DNA from: Collinsella sp.
GTDB taxonomy: Bacteria > Actinomycetota > Coriobacteriia > Coriobacteriales > Coriobacteriaceae
Reading direction: 5' to 3'
Assembly: GCA_014871545.1 (NCBI GenBank)
Contig: WGSR01000082.1
Span: 1-6,779 of the forward strand
Length of the DNA stretch: 6,779 nucleotides
Of this stretch, positions 1 through 5,989 are shown piece by piece (position 1 is the first letter of the stretch; every line of letters begins with the position of its first letter). The notes below the pieces were generated by a model. It saw nothing but the letters and a program-made list of their open reading frames with translations, was not told where the DNA came from and searched no databases. The position numbers and the translations under genes are program-made.

Positions 1-658
1 CGAGCTTGGGCAGGGCACCCTCGAGCGCACGGGCCTTGTCGATACCGGGCGCCGTAAACTCGAAGTACCAGTCGGCCGTAAACATACCCGAAAGCGTCTG
101 AGTAAAGGGCGCGTACATCTCCTCGTGATGCGCTTGCAGATAGGCCGGGTCGCCCGCAGTGAGTAGCTTGTCCACAGGATAAGCGTCAGCGACCTCATGC
201 AGGCTCTCCACCTCGCGGATCTTAAGATCGCACGCGTCGCGCTCATACTTGACGATATTCTTCTGCGAGCCGTCAGGCAGCGTGATCATGCAATGATACG
301 AGTCCTCGACGTGTAAATCGCGACCGCGCGAAATCATAGGGATTACGTCAAAATTACGCAGGTGATCAATCAGGCGATGCAATTCGTCGGCAGGCATAGC
401 TTGATCGAACAGCACCTCGTCGGTCTGGGCATCGACGACGTGAGCGCCGTTAAAGGCCACCAGCAGACCGTCATGGTTTTGAAGGTCGAGCTCCTGTGCC
501 AACGCGTGCAGCCCCCATGCGGGACGGCCCGAAGCCAAAATGAGCTTAATGCCCGACTCCTGCGCCGCGAGCAGCTTCTCGCGCGTACGCGGGCTAATCA
601 CTTTCTGATCGTTGGTGAGCGTACCGTCGATATCCATCGCGATGGCTTTGATTGCCAT
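1..658 (-). CDS. Cof-type HAD-superfamily phosphatase, partial (C-terminus beyond left edge)
   Basis: A haloacid-dehalogenase-fold hydrolase of the Cof/YidA-like type, probably a cytosolic phosphatase acting on small sugar phosphates or similar metabolites; the substrate cannot be read from sequence. Translating the minus strand from 658 gives 219 codons that remain open to the window edge. Motif I is MDIDGTLT, with nucleophile D9 and acid/base D11. Motif II is LILASGRP (S43). After a C2-type cap region, GIDKARALEG carries the expected motif III lysine (about K208). The motif IV GDxxND acidic pair should follow just past the edge, since family members are about 265-290 residues. The ATG at 658 is preferred because GGAGG lies 5 bases upstream. 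An in-frame ATG at 670 would place that ribosome site inside the coding sequence. The gene is divergent from the plus-strand block, and I see no convincing promoter for it. Confidence 0.9.
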   Translation of the reverse strand, partial: MAIKAIAMDIDGTLTNDQKVISPRTREKLLAAQESGIKLILASGRPAWGLHALAQELDLQNHDGLLVAFNGAHVVDAQTDEVLFDQAMPADELHRLIDHLRNFDVIPMISRGRDLHVEDSYHCMITLPDGSQKNIVKYERDACDLKIREVESLHEVADAYPVDKLLTAGDPAYLQAHHEEMYAPFTQTLSGMFTADWYFEFTAPGIDKARALEGALPKL

Positions 659-663
659 ATATG

Positions 664-668
664 CCTCC
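664..668 (-). promoter_or_regulatory. Ribosome binding site of the HAD phosphatase gene
   Basis: The minus strand reads GGAGG here, 5 bases before the ATG at 658. It decides between two in-frame ATG codons (670 and 658) in favour of the downstream one. Confidence 0.75.
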
Positions 669-895
669 ATGTCATTGAACAACCTTGTCTGAGCCATCAT
701 ACAGAACACCCACCGCGACTCCGTTTGCAACGGGCAAAAAGTCATATATTGTCTCAAACATGGACGGGACGCCATCTCGGGGCTCAGTCGTTCCAGCCCA
801 AACGCCGAGCCACCACATGCAAAGCTAACGACGCTAAACGCGGCCGCCCCACCGACCTCATTTCATCCCGGAGAAATAAATTTCAAAATTAGTTC

Positions 896-924
896 TTGTC
901 AAATCAGCAAAACGAACGTACTTT
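896..924 (+). promoter_or_regulatory. Candidate sigma-A-type promoter of the plus-strand operon
   Basis: TTGTCA (896-901) is separated by exactly 17 bases from TACTTT (919-924). These match the -35 and -10 consensus at five and four of six positions, in a locally AT-rich stretch. Transcription would start near 931, inside the inverted repeat at 928-949. It is the best match I found on the plus strand in this gap. No comparable promoter was found between the first two plus-strand genes. Confidence 0.5.
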
Positions 925-927
925 AAA

Positions 928-949
928 GATGACCGCTCCGGTGGTCATC
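928..949 (+). repeat. Perfect 7-bp inverted repeat at the predicted transcription start
   Basis: GATGACC (928-934) and GGTCATC (943-949) are perfect inverted repeats around an 8-base loop, flanked by AAA on the left and GTTT on the right. The repeat begins 3 bases after the candidate -10 box. It could be a repressor operator across the start site or a hairpin at the 5' end of the mRNA. It is a poor intrinsic terminator because no clear T-run follows on either strand. Confidence 0.45.
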
Positions 950-1054
950 GTTTGATCGAGCATATTCAGTTTCAGTTTTCAGCGTGTAAGAGAAAGAAGA
1001 TCGGCAAAGTACAACCCCAAACGCAATGACAACTTAATGAGGTAACTGCCACAT

Positions 1055-1149
1055 GTGAGGCGCCCAGGGCATTGCTGTCTCGATTTTGAGCACGATGCCT
1101 TCCGCCTTGCATGGGCCGTTCCATCCCGCCCCTGCAGCAACTGCCTCAC
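1055..1149 (+). repeat. Long-range leader stem (two nested helices)
   Basis: GTGAGGC (1055-1061) can pair with GCCTCAC (1143-1149), and inside it TTGCTG (1072-1077) can pair with CAGCAA (1135-1140). That gives 13 Watson-Crick pairs in two nested helices enclosing 57 nt. The internal bulge is 10 nt on one side and 2 nt on the other. Nested complementarity of this kind in a long 5' leader suggests a folded RNA element, but chance pairing in GC-rich DNA is possible. Confidence 0.3.
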
Positions 1150-1185
1150 GGGCTCATTGAAAACCGCATAGCACCCCAACGTCAG

Positions 1186-1250
1186 CACATCACCCACGGC
1201 AAGCACATCACTCACGACAACCAACACATCAACAAACAGCACGAACATCA
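1186..1250 (+). repeat. C/A-rich, G-poor leader stretch with CACATCA repeats
   Basis: CACATCACCCACG (1186-1198) is repeated 18 bases later as CACATCACTCACG (1204-1216). CACATCA follows at 1225-1231 and ACATCA at 1245-1250, so the unit recurs at about 18-21 bp. The stretch is rich in C and A and poor in G up to the ribosome site at 1258. It could be an unstructured landing zone for ribosomes, a C-rich Rho-loading type site, or a protein-binding repeat array. The sequence alone does not decide. Confidence 0.45.
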
Positions 1251-1257
1251 ACCGATT

Positions 1258-1261
1258 GGAG
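1258..1261 (+). promoter_or_regulatory. Ribosome binding site deciding the start at 1267
   Basis: GGAG lies 5 bases before the ATG at 1267. The frame stays open upstream to an ATG at 1111, but that codon has no purine-rich ribosome site, and the extra 52 codons would translate the C/A-rich repeats into a His/Gln-rich peptide. The start at 1267 is therefore preferred. Confidence 0.7.
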
Positions 1262-1266
1262 AAGCT

Positions 1267-2157
1267 ATGACAAACCACCACGCTGAAGACGGCGATAAGA
1301 AAAGCATTCTGGATGCCCGCATTGAGCGAGCATATGCAAACGAATATGACGCCGCCTTTGCCGCCGCGACCATCAAGAACTACGCGTCGCTACCGCTCGC
1401 GACGATCTTGGCCGACCGCCCTCAACTGCTGAAGCACTGCACAAAGATCATGGGGGACCCCGACATTCGCAAGCTGACAGACCCCTATGCCCCAAAACGC
1501 GACAACGATTCGTACGTTCTTACCGTAGGCTGCCTAGCCCATATGCTTACGGCGCTCGACACGAAACTCAAGCTCGAATGGGAACCCGACGAGCGTCATG
1601 AACTCGAAAGCAAGCGGAACACCCTGCGCACCGCACTGTTCATTCCGTTGGACGGCCTCAAGCGCTGCAACGTCGAGCTCAATACACAGGCGCGGCAAAA
1701 GCCCGGGACCACGGGACAGAAAACTCCAAGACCCCATGCGGCCATCGTCGACCGCAACCGATATAACCGCATGACCGCGCACTTTTCCGCCGAGGGAGCA
1801 GCCATAAGGACGCTGATCGACCTGCTGTGCCTCCTGAGCATCAACGAGCTATTTGAGGGCTATCTCGCCCTTGTTCCCGCGACGGCACCCAAGTCGGTAG
1901 CAAAGATCATCGAGACCTGCAGACGCCAGTTTGAGCGCCATCGCAATGGCAGCGAGATGAACGCCAGCATCGCGCAGTACTACGCGGCTCATTACAAAAA
2001 TGACGGATGTGCCCCTGTCGAGCATCAGCTGCGGCTCGCCTACACCACGCCCGCCGCAACGCTCCATCGCTTTGGAGCCCTTGGCGCTTGCGAGCCGCAC
2101 GAACAGGCAGCCTGCCCCACAACCGAGCTCGATCTCAGGCTCGGACGAACCCTGTAG
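1267..2157 (+). CDS. Hypothetical protein (296 aa), first gene of the ClpP/VirD4-like operon
   Basis: I do not recognise a family. The protein appears soluble and largely helical: there is no signal peptide and no convincing membrane segment, although residues in IDLLCLLSINELFEGYLAL (roughly 190-208) form a hydrophobic amphipathic stretch. Charged residues and alanines dominate the first 130 residues (for example DARIERAYANEYDAAFAAA). A Pro/Gly/Lys/Thr-rich linker (around QKPGTTGQKTPRPH) separates it from a second helical part. I see no Walker, zinc-finger, HTH or relaxase motif. The stop codon is 63 bases before the protease gene with no obvious promoter between, so co-transcription is likely. 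As first gene of the module it could be an adaptor, substrate or regulator; that is inference from position only. The reading frame is certain, the function unknown. Confidence 0.8.
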   Translation: MTNHHAEDGDKKSILDARIERAYANEYDAAFAAATIKNYASLPLATILADRPQLLKHCTKIMGDPDIRKLTDPYAPKRDNDSYVLTVGCLAHMLTALDTKLKLEWEPDERHELESKRNTLRTALFIPLDGLKRCNVELNTQARQKPGTTGQKTPRPHAAIVDRNRYNRMTAHFSAEGAAIRTLIDLLCLLSINELFEGYLALVPATAPKSVAKIIETCRRQFERHRNGSEMNASIAQYYAAHYKNDGCAPVEHQLRLAYTTPAATLHRFGALGACEPHEQAACPTTELDLRLGRTL

Positions 2158-2180
2158 CCCACCAGCCTCTGCGCGGGCTA
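2155..2180 (+). repeat. Intercistronic hairpin overlapping the stop codon
   Basis: TAGCCC (2155-2160, starting with the stop codon of the first gene) pairs with GGGCTA (2175-2180) around a 14-base loop. No T-run follows, so it is not a terminator. It may affect mRNA processing or the relative yield of the first two proteins. The stem is short, so chance is a real alternative. Confidence 0.3.
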
Positions 2181-2220
2181 TAACCCTATTCCACAACACA
2201 ACCAACAGAAAGGAGTCCCC

Positions 2221-2838
2221 ATGGACACCAATCATTCCCCCATCATCAGCCCCCTCACCATGCGTGAATCCGCCCGAGGTATCACGCTCACCAGCATTTA
2301 CGATGAGATGCTCGCCCGTCGCGAGCTCTCCGTCATGGGAAACATCGAAACCCCGATGGCTCACGACCTATGCCAGCAGATCCGCTTGCTCGATGCCACC
2401 GACCCCAGCCGTCCCATCACCATATTTGTCGCCAGCGCCGGCGGAAGCGTACGATCGGGTCTTGCGATCTATGACGCCATGCGCCTCGCATCGTGCCCCA
2501 TCCGCACCGTTTGTCTGGAATTCGCCGCGTCCATGGGTGCCGTGATCTTTATGGGCGGTGACGATCGCCGCATGGCGCCCCATGCAGAGCTCATGATTCA
2601 CGACCCGCTGATCCCCCAGGGGGCAGGCGGCTCGGCACTTGCGCTGCAGGAAACCAGCCGGCGTCTCATGCAGACCCGCAAGACCCTCACGCAAATCCTC
2701 TCGGACCGCAGCGGCCTCACGCCCAAGCGCATCCAGTCCCTCACTGCAAAAGACACCTACCTTTCGGCCGAGCGCGCCGTCGAGCTCGGCTTTGCCCACG
2801 AAATCCTCTCGACCACCAAGGAGGTCGCCCATGTCTAA
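2221..2838 (+). CDS. ClpP-like serine protease (peptidase S14 family), 205 aa
   Basis: The protein is close to the normal ClpP length of about 200 residues and shows the family landmarks in order: IYDEMLARRELSVMGNI (26-42), FVASAGGSVRSGLAIYDAM (69-87), the nucleophile block EFAASMGA with S104, AELMIHDPL with H127, and KDTYLSAERAVELGF with D178. The Ser-His-Asp triad and the GG of the oxyanion/strand region are therefore present. The canonical SPGGS is SAGGS here, and the termini differ from housekeeping ClpP. ClpP forms a barrel of rings and needs an ATPase partner to degrade folded proteins. Here the next gene is a VirD4-like ATPase, not ClpX, ClpA or ClpC. Start: AAAGGAG (2209-2215) lies 5 bases before ATG 2221. 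The stop overlaps the next start by 8 bases, so the two are translationally coupled. It is most likely an accessory ClpP-like protease. Targets are unknown, and the symbol clpP is withheld. Confidence 0.88.
   Translation: MDTNHSPIISPLTMRESARGITLTSIYDEMLARRELSVMGNIETPMAHDLCQQIRLLDATDPSRPITIFVASAGGSVRSGLAIYDAMRLASCPIRTVCLEFAASMGAVIFMGGDDRRMAPHAELMIHDPLIPQGAGGSALALQETSRRLMQTRKTLTQILSDRSGLTPKRIQSLTAKDTYLSAERAVELGFAHEILSTTKEVAHV
2818..2825 (+). promoter_or_regulatory. Strong ribosome site inside the protease gene for the ATPase gene
   Basis: AAGGAGGT, a near-perfect anti-16S match, lies 5 bases before ATG 2831, within the last codons of the ClpP-like gene. It fixes the ATPase start at 2831 although that frame is open further upstream (to 2639). 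It implies a short N-terminus without membrane helices. Confidence 0.8.
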
Positions 2839-3403
2839 CCTCGCCAGCCGCCTCGCCGCATCTGAGTCCGCATCGTCCACCATCCTCGCCAAGGATCGAA
2901 CGCTTCCCTGCGACACCCGCCAAACGGGACTCAACAACAATGCACTTGTAATCGGCCCCTCGGGAGCCGGCAAGACCCGAAACGTCCTCAAGCCCAACCT
3001 GCTGCAAATGAACGCAAGCTACATCGTGCTCGACACCAAAGGTACGCTCTGTCGCGAAGTGGGACCCGTGCTGGCAGCCCACGGCTACCGCGTGCAATGT
3101 CTCAACTTCGCCGACCTCAACACCGTCCCGGCCCTTGCGCCCGGCATCGAGCGCTGCGGCTACAACCCCCTGAGGCACATTCGCCGCAAGGCGGACGGCA
3201 GGCCCAACCAGCAGGACATCCTCTCGGTGGCAAAGGCCATCTGCCCCATCGAGGACAACAACCAGCCTTTTTGGGATCATGCGGCGGCAAACCTGCTGTC
3301 GTGTCTTATCGCCTACGTCACCGAACAGCTACCCACCGACGAGCAGACGATCAGCTCGGTCATCAAGCTGATCGAGCACCTGCAGGACGGTGCCACGGCC
3401 TGA
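2831..3403 (+). CDS. VirD4/TraG-family (type IV coupling protein-like) ATPase, N-terminal part ending at in-frame TGA
   Basis: This is the first 190 residues of a RecA/FtsK-type hexameric motor of the VirD4/TraG family. Classical members link relaxosomes to type IV secretion channels. Walker A is IGPSGAGKTRN (41-51, K48/T49). It is followed by YIVLDTKGTL (64-73), equivalent to the family's 'vvtDpKGEl' element, and by NQPFWDHAAANLL, matching the family's 'pfW..aA..ll' region. Unlike membrane-bound VirD4, no transmembrane helices precede Walker A; only about 40 residues lie before it. The start overlaps the protease stop (ATGTCTAA) and has an excellent ribosome site. The frame ends at TGA 3401-3403, but the same frame continues directly into the rest of the ATPase (3404-4135). 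The fragment alone lacks Walker B and should not be a functional ATPase. It is either the 5' half of a nonsense-mutated gene, a readthrough product, or one chain of a split protein. Confidence 0.82.
   Translation: MSNLASRLAASESASSTILAKDRTLPCDTRQTGLNNNALVIGPSGAGKTRNVLKPNLLQMNASYIVLDTKGTLCREVGPVLAAHGYRVQCLNFADLNTVPALAPGIERCGYNPLRHIRRKADGRPNQQDILSVAKAICPIEDNNQPFWDHAAANLLSCLIAYVTEQLPTDEQTISSVIKLIEHLQDGATA
3401..3403 (+). other. In-frame TGA interrupting the VirD4-like gene
   Basis: The ATG at 2831 and the stop TAG at 4133-4135 are in one frame of 435 codons, with this TGA as codon 191. Family similarity runs across it without a gap: GATA before, LFDDLITTDPQS after, the latter resembling the usual 'LF..L...dP.s' segment. 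One base change from CGA (Arg) would explain it. Tryptophan is encoded by TGG elsewhere in the same gene, so a reassigned code is not suggested. I see no clear SECIS-like hairpin directly downstream. Confidence 0.85.
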
Positions 3404-4135
3404 TTGTTTGACGACCTGATCACGACCGACCCCCAAAGCTATGCCCTCTCGCTATGGCGGCGCTACGCCATTACGCAAAATGCCGAGCGCATGCACGCGA
3501 GCATCGTCGGCATCCTTGCCGAAAAGGTCATGTGTCTGGGATTCGACGGTGCGGCACAGCTCTATCGTGAGTGCCATCAGGTGGACTTCGCCTCCATGGG
3601 ACACACCCCCTGCGCCCTGTTTGTAACCGTAAGCGATATTGACCGCAATCTCGATCCGCTGACCGGCCTCTTTATTTCGCAGGCGTTTATGGGCCTCATT
3701 CGTGAGGCCGATAGGCAGCCCGACGGCAGCCTGCCCGTGCCCGTGCGCTTTATGCTCGATGACTTCGCAAATCTGCAGATCCCCCAGATCGACAACGTGC
3801 TCTCGATTATCCGAAGCCGCAACATCTGGGCAACGCTGCTGTTGCAGTCGACCAACCAGCTCGATGTGCTCTATGGCGAGGCACGCGCACGCTCCATCAT
3901 GGGCAACTGCGACACGCATCTGGTGCTGGCGTTCCAGGATCCCGAGAGTGCCCGGGTGTTTTCTGACCGCGCCGACGCGCTGCCCGGCACGCTCATGGCG
4001 ACGCCGATTGATCGCTCGTGGCTCTTTGTACGCGGTCGCATTCCCGAACAGGTCGAGCGCTTTAGGCTCGAAGACCATCCGCTCTACGGGGAGCTGCCCG
4101 AGGCGCAGCGAGGCCATGCGGAGACCGAGATCTAG
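3404..4135 (+). CDS. VirD4/TraG-family ATPase, C-terminal part (Walker B half), possible TTG re-start
   Basis: This is the second part of the coupling-protein-like ATPase, 243 residues if begun at TTG 3404, the codon right after the TGA. Walker B is RFMLDDFANL (115-124); the LDDFA form occurs in Gram-positive VirD4 proteins beside the commoner LDEFA. Then come IIRSRNIWATLLLQSTNQLDVLYG (in two parts: 135-146 and 147-158), a sensor-like region typical of TraG/VirD4, and IMGNCDTHLVLAF with DPESARVFSDRAD, matching the family's 'i.gNcdt.lylg..d.eTa...S'. The C-terminus stops soon after this core. Joined to the upstream fragment the product would be about 434 residues, well below typical membrane-bound family members (about 500-700). 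No proper ribosome site precedes 3404: the nearest AGGA is 16 bases away. Translation would need re-initiation or readthrough. Identity of the fold is firm; expression is doubtful. Confidence 0.78.
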   Translation: MFDDLITTDPQSYALSLWRRYAITQNAERMHASIVGILAEKVMCLGFDGAAQLYRECHQVDFASMGHTPCALFVTVSDIDRNLDPLTGLFISQAFMGLIREADRQPDGSLPVPVRFMLDDFANLQIPQIDNVLSIIRSRNIWATLLLQSTNQLDVLYGEARARSIMGNCDTHLVLAFQDPESARVFSDRADALPGTLMATPIDRSWLFVRGRIPEQVERFRLEDHPLYGELPEAQRGHAETEI

Positions 4136-4276
4136 GCGCAGGGTTCCCGCAGCGCGCGGCGCCCCGGCGATGTTCCGCAAGGGCCGTGCGCCCCGGGACC
4201 ACGGCAAAGCAAAGGGGCCCGCATCCGATAGGATACGGGCCCCTGACTATAAGGCGCGATGCGTTAACAGCAGCGA
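4136..4276. other. Convergent intergenic region between the VirD4-like gene and pgi
   Basis: 141 bases separate the two convergent stop codons. The first half (4136-4200) is very GC-rich, with several short self-complementary GCGC/CCGG runs but no gene. The second half contains the strong hairpin described next. No T-run suitable for ending plus-strand transcription was seen. Confidence 0.5.
4206..4243 (-). terminator. Rho-independent terminator of pgi
   Basis: GGGGCCCG (4214-4221) pairs with CGGGCCCC (4236-4243). After one C-A mismatch the helix continues ATCC/GGAT around a GATA loop. Read on the minus strand, the stem is followed by TTTGCTTT (4213-4206), and it begins about 34 bases after the pgi stop. 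On the plus strand the stem is followed by TGACTATAA without a U-tract, so it probably serves pgi mainly. Confidence 0.75.
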
Positions 4277-5971
4277 CTACTTGCGGTGAGCGCGGTAGAA
4301 CTCGATGAGCGCCTGGGTCGAAGCGTCCTGCTCGGCCTTGGCGGCGTCGTCGTGGAAGGCAGGGGTAATCTGCTTGGCAAGCTGCTTGCCCAGCTCGACG
4401 CCCCACTGGTCGTAGGAGTCGATGCCCCAGACCGTGCCCTCGACAAACGTGATGTGCTCATACAGGGCGATGAGCTCGCCGAGTGCAAACGGGGTCAGCG
4501 TGTCACCGAAGATCGAGGTCGTCGGGCGGTTGCCCTCAAAGCAGCGGGCCGGGACGATCTGCTCGGGCGTGCCCTCGGCACGAACCTCGTCGGCAGTCTT
4601 ACCAAAGGCGAGAGCCTTGGTCTGGGCCAGGAAGTTGCCCAGGAACAGCTCATGCACATCCTGACCGCTATCGGTCGCAGGGTTGGCGGTATTGGCGAAG
4701 GCGATGAAGTCGGCCGGAACCACCACAGTGCCCTGGTGCAGCAGCTGGTAGAAGGCATGCTGGCCGTTGGTGCCGGGCTCGCCCCAGAAAATCTCGCCGG
4801 TATCGGAGGTCACAGCGCTGCCGTCCCAGCGGACGTGCTTGCCGTTGGACTCCATGGTGAGCTGCTGAAGGTAGGCCGGGAAGCGGTGCAGATACTGGCA
4901 GTACGGAAGCACGGCGTGGCTCTTGGAGCCGAAGAAGTTGACGTACCAGACGTTGAGCAGGCCCATCAGCGCGACGGCGTTGTTCTCGAGCGGCGTGTTG
5001 CAGAAGTACTCGTCGATGGCATGGAAGCCCTCAAGGAACTGCTGGAAACGCTCGGGGCCGAGCACGACGATCAGCGACAAGCCCACGGCGGAGTCAACGG
5101 AATAGCGGCCGCCGACCCAGTTCCAGAAACCAAAAGCGTTAGCGGGGTCGATACCGAAGGCCTCAACCTTCTCGAGTGCGGTGGAAACGGCGACGAAGTG
5201 CTTTGCCACGGCCTCGGCGTTCTGCTCCTCGGAACCGTCGATGGCACCCTGAGCCTTGAGCTGCTCGAGCATCCAGGTCTTGACCTCGCGAGCGTTGGTG
5301 AGGGTCTCGAGCGTGGTGAAGGTCTTGGAGACGATGATCACGAGCGTGGTCTCGGGATCCAGACCCTTGAGCTTCTCGGCCTGATCGTTGGGGTCGATGT
5401 TGGAGATATAGCGGCAGTCGATACCGGCGTCGGCGTAGGGACGCAGGGCCTCGTAGGCCATGACCGGGCCCAGATCGGAGCCACCGATGCCGATGGACAC
5501 CAGGTGCTCGATCTTCTTGCCGGTAACGCCCTTCCACTCACCGGAGCGCACGCGCTCGGCGAAGGCGTACATGCGGTCGAGGACCTCGTGCACGTCGGCG
5601 ACGACATCCTGGCCGTCAACGATGAGCTGACCCTTCTCGCCTGCCGGACGGCGAAGCGCGGTATGCAGAACAGCGCGGTCCTCGGTGGTGTTGATGTGCT
5701 CGCCGGAGAACATGGCGTCGCGGCGCTCCTCGAGCTTCACCTCGCGAGCAAGATCGCACAGCAGCTTGACGGTCTCATCGGTCACCAGGTTCTTGGACAG
5801 GTCAAAGTGCAGGTCACCAGCGTCAAAGCTCAGCTTGTTCACACGCTCGGGATCGGCAGCGAACCAGGCCTTGAGGTCGATACCATCGGCCTCAAGCTTC
5901 TCCTGATGAGCCTCGAGTGCCTTCCAAGCGGCAGTCGACGTAGCATCGATAGGTGCGGCAACAGTTGCCAT
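4277..5971 (-). CDS. pgi: Glucose-6-phosphate isomerase (EC 5.3.1.9), 564 aa
   Basis: Interconverts glucose 6-phosphate and fructose 6-phosphate in the cytosol, for glycolysis and gluconeogenesis. It is full length, close to the usual 550 residues. Sugar-phosphate binding blocks are SIGIGGSDLGP (159-169) and IVSKTFTTLETLTN (213-226). The first family signature is in WVGGRYSVDSAVGLS (285-299), with R289. The base catalyst is E374 in TMESNGK, the ring-opening histidine H405 in GTNGQHAF, and the second signature YDQWGVELGK (520-529) carries K529. ATG 5971 is chosen over an upstream in-frame ATG (5998) because GGAGG (5977-5981) sits 5 bases before it. Codon use is strongly biased, consistent with high expression. 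The gene appears to have its own promoter and terminator and converges on the VirD4-like gene. Identification is secure. Confidence 0.97.
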   Translation of the reverse strand: MATVAAPIDATSTAAWKALEAHQEKLEADGIDLKAWFAADPERVNKLSFDAGDLHFDLSKNLVTDETVKLLCDLAREVKLEERRDAMFSGEHINTTEDRAVLHTALRRPAGEKGQLIVDGQDVVADVHEVLDRMYAFAERVRSGEWKGVTGKKIEHLVSIGIGGSDLGPVMAYEALRPYADAGIDCRYISNIDPNDQAEKLKGLDPETTLVIIVSKTFTTLETLTNAREVKTWMLEQLKAQGAIDGSEEQNAEAVAKHFVAVSTALEKVEAFGIDPANAFGFWNWVGGRYSVDSAVGLSLIVVLGPERFQQFLEGFHAIDEYFCNTPLENNAVALMGLLNVWYVNFFGSKSHAVLPYCQYLHRFPAYLQQLTMESNGKHVRWDGSAVTSDTGEIFWGEPGTNGQHAFYQLLHQGTVVVPADFIAFANTANPATDSGQDVHELFLGNFLAQTKALAFGKTADEVRAEGTPEQIVPARCFEGNRPTTSIFGDTLTPFALGELIALYEHITFVEGTVWGIDSYDQWGVELGKQLAKQITPAFHDDAAKAEQDASTQALIEFYRAHRK

Positions 5972-5976
5972 AGAGT

Positions 5977-5981
5977 CCTCC
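5977..5981 (-). promoter_or_regulatory. Ribosome binding site of pgi
   Basis: GGAGG on the minus strand, within GAGGAGG, 5 bases before ATG 5971. It excludes the longer in-frame start at 5998, which would add nine residues and bury the site inside the coding sequence. Confidence 0.8.
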
Positions 5982-5989
5982 TCAGCATA

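Larger units (their letters stand above)
659..1266. other. 608-bp gene-free divergent intergenic region and long plus-strand leader
   Basis: No convincing gene is present. The plus-strand frame open through about 892 is a shadow that begins inside the HAD gene, and a minus-strand frame at 979-1281 begins inside the next gene and has no ribosome site. From about 670 to 895 I see only weak AT-rich patches (741-750, 871-895). From 896 onward there is a candidate promoter, an inverted repeat at the expected start point, a long-range stem (1055-1149) and a C/A-rich repeat stretch (1186-1250). If the promoter is right, the first gene has a leader of about 335 nt. I recognise no T-box or known riboswitch consensus. 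Confidence 0.55.

Noticed and set aside
362..892. Plus-strand frame of 176 codons
   Set aside because: It starts inside and antisense to the HAD gene, then runs through the intergenic region. No ribosome site and no recognisable domain.
1111..1266. N-terminal extension of the hypothetical protein to ATG 1111
   Set aside because: In frame and open, but without a ribosome site. It would translate the C/A-rich repeats into a His/Gln-rich peptide, whereas ATG 1267 has GGAG at 5 bases.
979..1281. Minus-strand 100-codon frame with a hydrophobic N-terminus
   Set aside because: Begins inside the plus-strand gene. The apparent hydrophobicity comes from the complement of the C/A-rich tract, and no ribosome site is visible.
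3401..3403. Selenocysteine or tryptophan decoding of the TGA
   Set aside because: The family position needs neither residue, TGG is used for Trp in the same gene, and no clear SECIS-like hairpin was seen directly downstream.
3536..3544. LGF tripeptide in the VirD4-like protein as a ClpP-docking loop analogous to IGF of ClpX
   Set aside because: A three-residue match is too short, and the surrounding region aligns with the ordinary VirD4 core rather than an inserted surface loop.
890..4276. Attachment sites or target duplications bounding the accessory block
   Set aside because: I compared the flanks near 890-960 and 4136-4276 and saw no direct repeats, tRNA gene end or integrase.
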